From positions 62,001-126,000 of the forward strand of contig PLZD01000027.1 of NCBI GenBank assembly GCA_003151975.1: DNA of 64,000 bases. The letters run 5' to 3'. Positions 49,534-57,261 of this stretch are shown here, piece after piece; positions within the stretch are counted from its first letter, which is position 1, and every line of letters begins with the position of its first letter. The position numbers were made by a program, and so were the translations under genes. This DNA is from Elusimicrobiota bacterium (GTDB taxonomy: Bacteria > Elusimicrobiota > Elusimicrobia > UBA1565 > UBA9628). Under the pieces are notes generated by a model, which was given only the letters and a program-made list of their open reading frames with translations, had not been told where the DNA came from and did not search any database.

Positions 49534-50498
49534 CACAAGTCTCTCTCCTCGACGAGAATGCCGTTGAGGAAAATCTTCACGCGGGCGCCGCCGGTCTCCT
49601 GGATGGGGAGATCGATCTTGGAGCCCGCCTTGCGCAGGCCGTTGAAGAGCTCGCGCTCGCCGTACTTGTCGACGACCACGATGCGCACCAGGCTGTCGGA
49701 GCCGCCCTGAGCGAGCTCGTAGTGAAAATTCTTGGCGGCCGCGTCCTCGGATCCGCCCTTGCCGGGCCGCCCGCTGATCACGAAGGTCACCTTCGTGTCG
49801 CCCGAGAGCACCGTGTCGGGATTGGGCTCCTGGGAAAGGATCGTGCCGTAGGGGAACAAGGAGCTCATGTCCTTGGACTCCTTGACGGTGATTCCGGCGC
49901 CGGAGGCCCACTCGCGCGCCTCGGCGACGAGCTTGCGCTGGAAGTCGGGCATCAGGCTGATGCCGGCGGGGGGAGGACCGCCCGAGACGACGACGTTGAC
50001 GAGCGCGTTGCGCTCGACGCTGGCCTCGGCCTTGGGATCCTGGGAGAGCACGACGCCCTTTTCCTGCTTGAGGGAGTAAGACTCGCTGACCTCGCCGAGC
50101 AAGAGTTGGCTTTGCCTGAGCATCATCTCGGCGTTGCGAAGCGGCAGGCCGATGACGGCGGGAGCGAGCTCGGTCTCGCCGCCCTGGGAGACGACGACCT
50201 TGACCACCTTGCCCTCGCGAACGACGGTGCCGGCCGGAGGATCCTGGCGCAGGACGGAGGAAATGGGAACGGCGCCGTCGAACTCAGTGCCGTCCTTGCG
50301 CAGGCCGAGATTGAGCGATGAGAGCTGGTCCAGGGCAGAGGAGAGCGACCGGCCCTTGAGGTCGGGCACGGTCTGCGTTTTGCGCGTATGAACGACTCCA
50401 TCCATTCCCCACTGCAGCATAAAAAAAGCGAATCCCGCCAGCGCCAACGACGCCAGCATTTTCTCCCACATCGACGGCACGCCCAAGCGTGTTTCCAT
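49533..50498 (-). CDS. Membrane-anchored PASTA-domain protein
   Basis: 321 residues from ATG 50498, two bases after the fmt stop. One N-terminal transmembrane helix (about residues 12-32) is followed by three PASTA domains: 'TVPDLKGRSLSSALDQLSSLNL', 'APAVIGLPLRNAEMMLRQSQL' and 'LMPDFQRKLVAEAREWASGAGI', then an unassigned ~90-residue C-terminal domain. There is no kinase domain. PASTA domains bind muropeptides or act as spacers in penicillin-binding proteins and PknB-type kinases, so a cell-wall sensing or assembly role is likely. Such stand-alone PASTA proteins next to def-fmt-rpe take the place occupied by stp-pknB in Firmicutes. Confidence 0.88.
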   Translation of the reverse strand: METRLGVPSMWEKMLASLALAGFAFFMLQWGMDGVVHTRKTQTVPDLKGRSLSSALDQLSSLNLGLRKDGTEFDGAVPISSVLRQDPPAGTVVREGKVVKVVVSQGGETELAPAVIGLPLRNAEMMLRQSQLLLGEVSESYSLKQEKGVVLSQDPKAEASVERNALVNVVVSGGPPPAGISLMPDFQRKLVAEAREWASGAGITVKESKDMSSLFPYGTILSQEPNPDTVLSGDTKVTFVISGRPGKGGSEDAAAKNFHYELAQGGSDSLVRIVVVDKYGERELFNGLRKAGSKIDLPIQETGGARVKIFLNGILVEERDL

Positions 50499-50500
50499 TT

Positions 50501-51430
50501 TCAAACAAAAGGCAAACGATCCCCCGCGCCAAGGCGGAGGCCGTTGAGATAATCCGCAGCTGCGACGGGCTTTTTTCCCTCAGGTTGTACTTCGAGGAGC
50601 CACAAACGGCTGCTACCGCCACATTGTACCAAAATTGCGCCGTTTTTATCAACGGAAACGATGGCGCCGGGTCGGCCTTCGCCGGACTCCTCGGCGAGCT
50701 TGGTCTTGAGAATCTGGACGCGAGAATCCTTGAGCGCGAACCAGGCCTTGGGCCAAGAACGAAAACCGCGCACGAGATTGTGAATTTCAGCCGCTGGACG
50801 CGCGAAGTCGACCCGCGCGTCGTCTTTCTCGATCAGCGGAGCCGTGCTGGGCTCACCGGCCTGAGGCTCGCGCACGGTCCTGCCGGCGGCGATCTCATCG
50901 AGGACCTCGCCGAGCGCTTGAACGCCGAGCGCGGTGAGCCGCTCCATGAGCGCGGGGGCGTCGTCGTCCGGTCCAATCTCCCTCTCCTTTTGAAGGAAGA
51001 TGGGGCCGGTGTCCATGCCTTCGTCGAGCCAGAAGATCGTCACTCCGGTCTTCTTTTCTCCACGGACCAAACTCCACTGGACCGGGGCCGCTCCCCGGTA
51101 TTTGGGCAGGAGGGAAAAATGGACGTTGAGCGTTCCGAGCCTCGGGGCCTTCAGGGCGTCGGCCTTGAGTAGCTTGCCGTAAGCCACCGCGACGGCGAGA
51201 TCGCAGGCGAGCCCTTTGACGGCCTCAAAAACCTGCGAGGATTTCTCGGGCTGAAGGACTTTTAAGCCCAGCCGGAGCGCGGCCTGCTTTGCGGGCGTTG
51301 GCTCCGTCTTCAGCGACCGTCCGGCGGGCTTGTCGGGCTGGCTCACCACGGCGACGACCTCCTCGCGCTTGGCGAGGAAGTCAAGAAAGGGAACGGCGAC
51401 GGCGGGAGTGCCGTAGAAAATTATTTTCAC
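50501..51430 (-). CDS. fmt: Methionyl-tRNA formyltransferase
   Basis: 309 residues. The formyl-transfer core is seen in 'LDFLAKREEVVAVVSQPDKPAGR', 'LNVHFSLLPKYRGAAPVQWSL' and 'GVTIFWLDEGMDTGPI' (catalytic Asn/His/Asp set), then the C-terminal OB-like domain from about residue 208 ('HNLVRGFRSWPKAWF'). It formylates initiator Met-tRNA. It is paired with def six bases upstream. Confidence 0.97.
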   Translation of the reverse strand: MKIIFYGTPAVAVPFLDFLAKREEVVAVVSQPDKPAGRSLKTEPTPAKQAALRLGLKVLQPEKSSQVFEAVKGLACDLAVAVAYGKLLKADALKAPRLGTLNVHFSLLPKYRGAAPVQWSLVRGEKKTGVTIFWLDEGMDTGPIFLQKEREIGPDDDAPALMERLTALGVQALGEVLDEIAAGRTVREPQAGEPSTAPLIEKDDARVDFARPAAEIHNLVRGFRSWPKAWFALKDSRVQILKTKLAEESGEGRPGAIVSVDKNGAILVQCGGSSRLWLLEVQPEGKKPVAAADYLNGLRLGAGDRLPFV

Positions 51431-51436
51431 GGAGTC

Positions 51437-51949
51437 CTAGGACCAGGTCGGCTTGAGCTCTTTGATGATGCCCATCACTTTGAGCTTCGCGAGGAAGTCG
51501 AGGTGATCGATGAACAGCTTGCCGTCGAGGTGGTCGGTCTCGTGCTGGAAGGCGCGCGCGAGCAGACCTTCTCCGGTCATCTCGTACGGCGCGCCGTTCT
51601 CGTCGAGAGCGCGGATCGTCACGCGCGAGCAGCGAGTGAGCTTGGCGTAGACCCCGGGCACGGAAAGGCAGCCCTCCTCCTCGTGGACGGAGCCCGATTT
51701 CGACAGGATCTCGGGATTGATGAGCACGATCCTCTGCCGTTTGCCCTCGGGTTTGACGTCGACGACCGAGAGGCGGATGTTCAGGCCGATCTGCGGCGCC
51801 GCCAGACCCACACCGCGCACCGACTCCATCGTGGCCCACATGTCCTTGAGCAGGCGCGGCAGTTCCGTCTTCATGGCCTCGTAGTCGACGGGAGCGCAGG
51901 GCTTTTTGAGAACGCTCTCGCCGTGCTTGGTGATCCGGAGGACCGCCAT
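51437..51949 (-). CDS. def: Peptide deformylase
   Basis: 170 residues from ATG 51949. All three motifs are present: 'GVGLAAPQIG', 'EEGCLSVPG' (Cys metal ligand) and 'QHETDHLDGKLF' (HExxH). It removes the formyl group from nascent proteins. The ATG lies two bases after the EIIA gene stop. Confidence 0.97.
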   Translation of the reverse strand: MAVLRITKHGESVLKKPCAPVDYEAMKTELPRLLKDMWATMESVRGVGLAAPQIGLNIRLSVVDVKPEGKRQRIVLINPEILSKSGSVHEEEGCLSVPGVYAKLTRCSRVTIRALDENGAPYEMTGEGLLARAFQHETDHLDGKLFIDHLDFLAKLKVMGIIKELKPTWS

Positions 51950-51951
51950 GC

Positions 51952-52467
51952 TCAGGCCTTCGATTTCTCGGCGGCGCGCACAAGCTCGAGGACGGCCTTG
52001 GGGGTCGCGGCCTTCTCGAGCGCGTCGATGAAGGCCGGCTGAAGCAAGCCCGCCACGGCCCGCAAGAGCTGGAGGTGCGCGGAGAAAAACTCCTTCTGGT
52101 TGGGCGAGAAGAACAGGAAAACGACGCGGATGGGAACCTCGGGCTGAGTGAAATCCTTGAGCCCTCCGGGGATCACGGCCAGGGCGGCGGCGATCTTCGT
52201 GATGCCGTCGACGCGCGCGTGAGGGAGGCTTGCGCCCGTGTCGAGGGTGGTGCTGATGCCGCGCTCCCGCTCGAGGACCTTCGCGACGATGGGCCCGGGG
52301 TCGGCCAAGGAGAGCTTGGCGCAAAGTCTTCCCGCCAAATCCGCGATGAGCGCTTCCTTGCTAGCGTCCTGAGGCGCGAGCACGATGACGTCCTCGCCGA
52401 GAAGATCGGAGACGCTGACCGGAGGCGCCGCGGGTTTCGCGGGATTATTGGAAGACCAGGCCGACAT
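51952..52467 (-). CDS. PTS EIIA (PtsN/fructose-type) domain protein
   Basis: 171 residues. EIIA type 2 features: 'ILVLAPQDASKEALIADLAGRL'-like opening, 'GISTTLDTGASLPHARVDGI' with the phosphorylatable His83, and 'PIRVVFLFFSPNQKEFFSAHLQLLRAVAGLL'. The short Pro-rich N-terminal extension is not conserved. No PTS permease is near, so it resembles the regulatory IIA-Ntr class rather than a sugar transporter component. First gene of the def-fmt-rpe-rpsP operon, perhaps coupling phosphate flux from PEP to translation genes. Confidence 0.88.
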   Translation of the reverse strand: MSAWSSNNPAKPAAPPVSVSDLLGEDVIVLAPQDASKEALIADLAGRLCAKLSLADPGPIVAKVLERERGISTTLDTGASLPHARVDGITKIAAALAVIPGGLKDFTQPEVPIRVVFLFFSPNQKEFFSAHLQLLRAVAGLLQPAFIDALEKAATPKAVLELVRAAEKSKA

Positions 52468-52473
52468 TTGTCT

Positions 52474-52502
52474 ATTTTCGCATATCCGCCCCCCGGGGTC
52501 AA
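52474..52502 (-). promoter_or_regulatory. Leaderless-type promoter of the translation operon
   Basis: TTGACC (52502-52497), 17 bases, TGC-extended GAAAAT (52479-52474), then six bases to ATG 52467. The -10 is imperfect at its first base. Confidence 0.5.
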
Positions 52503-52521
52503 ACGCTCGGGGCCGACATGC

Positions 52522-52527
52522 TATACT
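52522..52527 (+). promoter_or_regulatory. Leaderless-type -10 box of the lipoprotein hydrolase gene
   Basis: TATACT preceded by TGC (extended -10) ends eight bases before ATG 52536. It is divergent from the translation operon promoter; no clear -35 is needed or seen. Confidence 0.6.
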
Positions 52528-52535
52528 GCCCGACC

Positions 52536-53417
52536 ATGCGCGGGGTCTCGCTTTTTCTGATCGTGCTCTTTTCGGGCTGCGCGCTGCAGCGCGAGCATAC
52601 GCGGCGCAATTTTCATTTCGTACGCTATCGTCTCATGTCCGCGCCGCTCGCGATGGATTGCGGGACCGAGGGCGAGCTGCGCTGGTGCGTTTACCGCGCG
52701 AACGACGCGTCGTCGCGCGACGCGAAAGCGACGATCTATTTCCTGCATTACGCGACCGGCGACGAGAAGAGTCTCGCGCGTCTGGGCCTGGCCAACGCGC
52801 TGTACCGTTCGTACCGCCGAGCGCGGAAGCCCGTGCCGCGCTTCATCAGCGTTTCATACGGAACGCATTGGCTGTTCTCGAATCGTCCCGGCAAGCGTCA
52901 GACCGTCTCGACGGACAAATTCCTCGCCAAGACTCTGCCCGCGCTGGAGAAGCGCCTCGGCAGAACGGAAATCAATTTCCTTTGGGGCATGTCTCAGGGC
53001 GGCTACAACGCGCTCGAACTGGCGCTGGCCGAGCCCTTGCGCTTTCGCGCCGCGGCCGCCTCGTGCCCGGCTCTGCTCGCGGTGGATCCGTTCACCACCG
53101 ATGCCAAGTCTTTCGCTTCGCGCGCGGGGATTACGGAGTCGTGGGCGTCCGATGGGCTCGCTCTCTTTAATACGCGCCTGAAAGACGACGCCGCGTGGCA
53201 GGCCGAAGACCCCGTGGCGCGCGCGCGGACCTCGGCCCTGCCGCCGCTGCTGATTCAGGCGAACCTTCAGGACGAGTTCGGCTTCCTTGAGGGCTCCCGC
53301 GCGCTCGCTTCGGCAGTCAAGGCGCGCGGCGGCTCGGTCGTTCTACAGGAAGAAACCGGCAGCCACTGCGTCAACGACGTCGAGAAAGTCGGCGCGTTCT
53401 TCCAGTCAATTCCATAA
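52536..53417 (+). CDS. Lipoprotein alpha/beta hydrolase (esterase-like)
   Basis: 293 residues from ATG 52536. Lipobox L-F-S-G-C15. Alpha/beta-hydrolase features: nucleophile Ser153 in 'LWGMSQGGYNAL' (G-x-S-x-G), acid in 'ANLQDEFGF' and His in 'TGSHCVND'. The region 'YFLHYATGDEKSLARLGLANALYRS' fits the oxyanion-side loop. It resembles the esterase D/feruloyl esterase-like hydrolases. An ATG at 52518 lies upstream of the -10 box and is rejected. It would act on an ester or peptide substrate at the envelope. Confidence 0.82.
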   Translation: MRGVSLFLIVLFSGCALQREHTRRNFHFVRYRLMSAPLAMDCGTEGELRWCVYRANDASSRDAKATIYFLHYATGDEKSLARLGLANALYRSYRRARKPVPRFISVSYGTHWLFSNRPGKRQTVSTDKFLAKTLPALEKRLGRTEINFLWGMSQGGYNALELALAEPLRFRAAAASCPALLAVDPFTTDAKSFASRAGITESWASDGLALFNTRLKDDAAWQAEDPVARARTSALPPLLIQANLQDEFGFLEGSRALASAVKARGGSVVLQEETGSHCVNDVEKVGAFFQSIP

Positions 53418-53422
53418 CCGGC

Positions 53423-53451
53423 TTGACGCGGAGCCGTCGCGGGGCTAAGCT
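53423..53451 (+). promoter_or_regulatory. Promoter of the thioredoxin-like / CPXCG gene pair
   Basis: TTGACG (53423-53428), 17 bases, TAAGCT (53446-53451) preceded by GC, ten bases before ATG 53462. No Shine-Dalgarno sequence in the gap. Confidence 0.65.
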
Positions 53452-53461
53452 AACGAGTGCG

Positions 53462-54349
53462 ATGGCTCACCCGGCCCTGACGATTTTCCTGGCGCTCTGG
53501 ACCGCGGCCCCCGCGTCGGCCGCCACCCTCGAGGACGCCAAAGACAACGCCGACAACATCGTCCAAACCTATGTCGCCCAGCTCAGCGGCGGCAGCGGGG
53601 CCTGGGAAGTCCAGCAGCGCGGGACGAACAAGACTTTGCGGCTGACCTTTCAGTCCGTCGACAAGAAAACCGTGACGGCGCTTGGCGCCGACCGCTTCAA
53701 GGTCTACGCCGTCTTCTCCGGTGAAGACGGCCAAAGCCGCTCCTACGGCGAGTTCGACATCGACCTCGGCGGCGCGGACTGGAAGGTCGACAAGATGCGC
53801 TGGGTCAATCGCCGCGACATGGACGCCGCGGTCAAGGCCGGCGAGGCGTCCGCGAAGAAGGACGTGGCCCAACGCCAGGCCGCGCAAGTCAAGGCGCGCG
53901 AGCGCAAGGCCGAAACCGCCGCCAAGCGCAGGGCGGCTGGAAGCGCGGAGCTGCTCGCGGAGGTCGACCTGCCGACGCTCGGCTCGGAGGACGCCTCTCC
54001 CTATTATTCCTGCGCGGCCCAACGCTGCGTCGACGTCTACGTCGCGCCGTGGTGCCCGCACTGCAAGAACGTCACGCCGGGCATACTCAAGCTCAAAGAA
54101 TATTTGAAATCCGTCGGCGTCCCGATGCGCGTGACCGTCGGCATGGACAGCGAGGGCCCGGTGCTTGAGTACGCCTCGACCTTCGGCAAGGACACGATGC
54201 TCGATCCGGGGGGCAAGGCCAAGCCCGCGACGGGCGTGCCGAATTTCTGCGTTTACGAGGACGGAGGCAAGGTCGTCAAGCGCCTCGCCGGCGAGAGCGA
54301 CATGAGCGATCCCAAGCTGTTCGCCCAGAACGAACTCGGGCTCCCATGA
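53462..54349 (+). CDS. Secreted thioredoxin-fold protein
   Basis: 295 residues from ATG 53462, with a signal peptide (MAHPALTIFLALWTAAPASA). Residues 25-115 form an unassigned domain, residues 120-165 a charged coiled-coil-like helix (Ala/Lys/Arg-rich). The C-terminal thioredoxin-like domain has C198-P-H-C201 in 'VAPWCPHCKNV' and the cis-Pro loop 'TGVPNFCVYEDGG'. CPHC is the DsbA-type active site, so an oxidising or isomerising role in periplasmic disulfide formation is plausible. That would suit a window full of cysteine-rich exported proteins. The partner and direction are unknown. Confidence 0.85.
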   Translation: MAHPALTIFLALWTAAPASAATLEDAKDNADNIVQTYVAQLSGGSGAWEVQQRGTNKTLRLTFQSVDKKTVTALGADRFKVYAVFSGEDGQSRSYGEFDIDLGGADWKVDKMRWVNRRDMDAAVKAGEASAKKDVAQRQAAQVKARERKAETAAKRRAAGSAELLAEVDLPTLGSEDASPYYSCAAQRCVDVYVAPWCPHCKNVTPGILKLKEYLKSVGVPMRVTVGMDSEGPVLEYASTFGKDTMLDPGGKAKPATGVPNFCVYEDGGKVVKRLAGESDMSDPKLFAQNELGLP

Positions 54350-54540
54350 CCGAGGAGAAAGCCGTCGAGGTCGACTGCCCGTACTGCGGCGAGACCATTG
54401 AGCTGCTGATCGACGCATCGCAAGAGAAGCAGGACTACGTCGAAGACTGCCAGGTCTGCTGCCGGCCGATGAAGGTCCACGCGGAGATCGACGCCGAGGG
54501 CGAAGCGGACGTCAAGGTCTCGAATGAAGACGAGGCGTAG
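54346..54540 (+). CDS. CPXCG-motif cysteine-rich protein
   Basis: 64 residues; start overlaps the previous stop (ATGA). 'VDCPYCGETIELLIDAS' with C11-P-Y-C14-G and 'YVEDCQVCCRPM' with C35, C38 and C39 match the CPXCG family, a small zinc-ribbon-like cytoplasmic protein of unknown function. The acidic tail after residue 48 is unremarkable. Confidence 0.93.
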   Translation: MTEEKAVEVDCPYCGETIELLIDASQEKQDYVEDCQVCCRPMKVHAEIDAEGEADVKVSNEDEA

Positions 54541-54546
54541 CCGAGT

Positions 54547-54576
54547 TTGAAGTGCCGCCCCGAGCGTTGTTAGAAT
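54547..54576 (+). promoter_or_regulatory. Leaderless-type promoter of hemD
   Basis: TTGAAG (54547-54552), 18 bases, TAGAAT (54571-54576), then five bases to GTG 54582. No Shine-Dalgarno sequence is possible in this gap. Confidence 0.65.
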
Positions 54577-54581
54577 GATTC

Positions 54582-55343
54582 GTGACGCGCCGTCCCCTAT
54601 CCGGAAAGACCGTGGTCGTGACCAGGCCCAAGGCGCAAGCGCGCCCGCTTTCGGACGCGCTCGCCAAGCTCGGCGCCCGCGTCGTCGCCGCGCCGCTCAT
54701 CAAGATCGTCCCGCCTTCTTCCTTTAAGAGGCTCGACGCCTCGCTGCTCCGGCTCGCGGACTACGACGGCGTCATCTTCACGAGCCGCAACGCCGTCGAA
54801 AGCGTTTTCGCCCGCGCGAAATCCCTCGGCGTAAAACTCGCGAGGCCGAGAAAGCTTTTCGCGGTCGGCACCGAGACCGCCAAGGCTCTCACGCAAAAAG
54901 GATGGCGGGGGGCGAAGACTCCCAAAGCCCATCATGGCGAGGCGCTGGCGCGGTCGATGGGAAAAGTCCGCGGCCTCAAGCTGCTCCTGCCGCGCGCCAA
55001 GGTCGCGGGCGAGGCGCTGCCGCGCTTGCTGCGCTCCAAGGGCGCGCGTCTCACGATCGTCGAAGCCTATCGAACCGTGGTCGACCGCAGTTCAGCCTCT
55101 CTTCTCAAAAAGGAATCTCGAAATAGAATCCATGCGGTCACCTTCAGTTCCGGCTCGGCGGTCGAGCAGTTTGTGAAGATTTTCGGCAAAGCCCAAAGCC
55201 GCAAGCTCTTCAAAACGGCGCGCGCAGTCTCCATCGGTCCCGTGACCTCGAAGGCGCTGAGAGCCCGCGGCATCAGGCCCGATCAGGCGAAGGGGGCGAC
55301 GGCTCGCGCGCTGGCCCAAGCGGTCGTCGACGGACTCTCATGA
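54582..55343 (+). CDS. hemD: Uroporphyrinogen-III synthase
   Basis: 253 residues from GTG 54582. The two-domain HemD layout is visible: 'GKTVVVTRPKAQARPLSDALAKLGARVVAAPLIKI', 'LADYDGVIFTSRNAVESVF', 'FAVGTETAKAL', then 'KLLLPRAKVAGEALPRLLRSKGARLTIVEAYRTV', 'AVTFSSGSAVEQFV' and 'AVSIGPVTSKALRARG'. It closes the uroporphyrinogen ring for haem and corrin synthesis. No other tetrapyrrole gene is in the window. Sequence conservation in this family is low, but all landmarks are in order. Confidence 0.93.
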   Translation: MTRRPLSGKTVVVTRPKAQARPLSDALAKLGARVVAAPLIKIVPPSSFKRLDASLLRLADYDGVIFTSRNAVESVFARAKSLGVKLARPRKLFAVGTETAKALTQKGWRGAKTPKAHHGEALARSMGKVRGLKLLLPRAKVAGEALPRLLRSKGARLTIVEAYRTVVDRSSASLLKKESRNRIHAVTFSSGSAVEQFVKIFGKAQSRKLFKTARAVSIGPVTSKALRARGIRPDQAKGATARALAQAVVDGLS

Positions 55344-56125
55344 AGCTTTCCGTGATGCGTTCCGCTCTTTCCGAGGCCCTCGAGAAATCGGGCCAGGTCA
55401 TGCGCAAGCATTACGGGCGGGCTCGCATCTCTTATAAAGGGAAGGCCAATCTCGTCACGCAGGCCGATCTCGAGAGCCAGGAATCCATTCTCGCGATACT
55501 CAAGCGCCGTCTGCCCGATCACGATTACAAAGCCGAGGAAGCCGCCGTGAAGTCGACCGGCTCGGACTTCGTTTGGGTCATCGACCCATTGGATGGCACG
55601 ACCAACTACGCGCACGGTTATCCCGCCTGCTGCGTCTCGATCGGCCTTCTGCACAAAGGAAGCCCTCTGTTGGGAGGCGTCTACGATCCGTTCCGCGACG
55701 AATGCTTCACCGCGGAAAAAGGCGGCGGCGCGAAGCTCAATGGGAAAGCAATTCGGACATCCAGAATCAGAACCCTCGATAAAGCGCTGCTCGTCACGGG
55801 CTTCGCCTACGACCGCGCCCGGCGCTCGCGCTACTACGTCGAGTTCTACCGGAAATTCATGATCCGCTGCCACGACGTGCGCCGCTCGGGCACGGCCGCG
55901 CTCGACATGGCGTGGATCGCCGCCGGGCGCGCCGAGGGCTTTTGGGAGTTCAACCTCGCGCCGTGGGATGTCGCCGCGGGCTTGCTCCTCGTGACCGAAG
56001 CGGGCGGCAAGGTCACCGATTTCAATGGTAAACTGTGGCGCGGCCTGGCGGATTACGGCCGAAGAACGCTGGCCACCAACAGCCTCGTGCATCAGGAGAT
56101 GCTCTCTCTGCTCAAAGGACAATGA
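55340..56125 (+). CDS. Inositol monophosphatase-family protein
   Basis: 261 residues; start overlaps the hemD stop. Metal-binding motifs of the Li-sensitive phosphatase family: 'AEEAAVKSTGSDFVWVIDPLDGTTNYAHGYPACCVSIGL' and 'WDVAAGLLLVTEAGGKVTDFNG'. 'RRSGTAALDMAWIAAGRAEGFWEFNLAPWD' is also standard. Members dephosphorylate inositol phosphate, fructose bisphosphate, histidinol phosphate or PAP. Since HisB already has a phosphatase domain, histidinol phosphate is not the obvious substrate. Confidence 0.94.
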   Translation: MKLSVMRSALSEALEKSGQVMRKHYGRARISYKGKANLVTQADLESQESILAILKRRLPDHDYKAEEAAVKSTGSDFVWVIDPLDGTTNYAHGYPACCVSIGLLHKGSPLLGGVYDPFRDECFTAEKGGGAKLNGKAIRTSRIRTLDKALLVTGFAYDRARRSRYYVEFYRKFMIRCHDVRRSGTAALDMAWIAAGRAEGFWEFNLAPWDVAAGLLLVTEAGGKVTDFNGKLWRGLADYGRRTLATNSLVHQEMLSLLKGQ

Positions 56126-57261
56126 CCGAAACTTTCATCATCAGCGGCGCGCGCACGCCGTTTGCGATCTGGAAAAAAGGGACCTGCGGCGACGGGACCG
56201 AAGGGGGGAAGCTTGCCGAGTGCGACCCGTACGATCTCGCAGCCGCCAGCGTCAAAGGCGCGATGGGCAAGATCGACCTGGCGCCCGAAAAGATCGAGCG
56301 CGTCGTTTTCGCCAACGCTTACCACGCCGGCCAGTACGGCGTTTACGGCGGCCGCTACGTGGTGCTGCGCTCGGGCCTGCACCACTCCGTCACCAATCTC
56401 ACGGTCAACCAAGCTTGCGGCGCCGGAATGCAGGCCGTGATCTCGGGCGCGCAGGAGATCACGTGCGGCGAATACAACCTCGTCGCGGCCTGCGGCGCCG
56501 ACGTGCCCTCTCAAGTCCCGCGCAACGTGTTCGTTCCGTCATTCAACGATTGGGCCGCGGGCCGGCCGATCGCGCAGACTTCTCAGACCTGCTCCGCCGC
56601 CTTGGGATTTTCGCGCGCCGAGCAGGACGCGTGGGCGCTCAAGAGCCATCAGCGGGCCTTGGCGGCCCGCACGAAAGGCTATTTTAAGGAAGAGATCGTC
56701 CCCGTCGAGAAGGCTCCGAACGCCACTGAAGACGACGGGATCCTGAATAATCCGACGGCCGAGTATTTCGCGAACGCGAAAATCCTGTTCGAGGACGAGA
56801 ACCTCGGCGCGACCTCCGCCAACACCCACGCCATCGTGGACGCCGGCTCGGCGCTGCTCCTGGCAAATTCCAAGGGAGCCGCCGGAACAAATCCACTCGG
56901 CCGGTATCTCGGCGGCGCCGTCGTCAGCGTCGACCCGCAGAAGATGGCCTACGGCTCGGTCGAAGCTATTCGCACGCTCTTAGGCAAGCTCGCCTGGGAC
57001 ATCAAAGAGGTCGACCTCTTCGAGATCAACGAAACCTTCGCCTCGCAGATGCTCGTCGCCTTCAAGGAGCTCCAGCTTCCCGAGGACAAGGTCAACGTCA
57101 ACGGCGGCGGCATCGCGCTGGGCCATCCGTTCGGCGGCTCGGGCTGCCGGCTCGTGCACACTTTGCTGCTCGAGCTCAAGCGCCGCGGCCTCAAGCGCGG
57201 GATCGCGGCTATTTGCGTGGGCGGCGGCTCGGGCGTGGCGGTGGCGGTGGAGCGGCTTTAG
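56122..57261 (+). CDS. Thiolase (acetyl-CoA acyltransferase)
   Basis: 379 residues from ATG 56122 (ATGA overlap with the phosphatase gene). Catalytic Cys99 is in 'VNQACGAGMQAV', the His in 'GGGIALGHPFGGSGCR' and the second Cys in 'AICVGGGSGVAVAVERL' (usually C-x-G-G-G-Q/M-G). 'FEINETFASQML' corresponds to the NEAFA motif. It could run condensation (acetoacetyl-CoA) or fatty acid thiolysis. No other beta-oxidation gene is near. Its last 53 bases overlap the convergent TMTC-like gene. Confidence 0.94.
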   Translation: MTETFIISGARTPFAIWKKGTCGDGTEGGKLAECDPYDLAAASVKGAMGKIDLAPEKIERVVFANAYHAGQYGVYGGRYVVLRSGLHHSVTNLTVNQACGAGMQAVISGAQEITCGEYNLVAACGADVPSQVPRNVFVPSFNDWAAGRPIAQTSQTCSAALGFSRAEQDAWALKSHQRALAARTKGYFKEEIVPVEKAPNATEDDGILNNPTAEYFANAKILFEDENLGATSANTHAIVDAGSALLLANSKGAAGTNPLGRYLGGAVVSVDPQKMAYGSVEAIRTLLGKLAWDIKEVDLFEINETFASQMLVAFKELQLPEDKVNVNGGGIALGHPFGGSGCRLVHTLLLELKRRGLKRGIAAICVGGGSGVAVAVERL

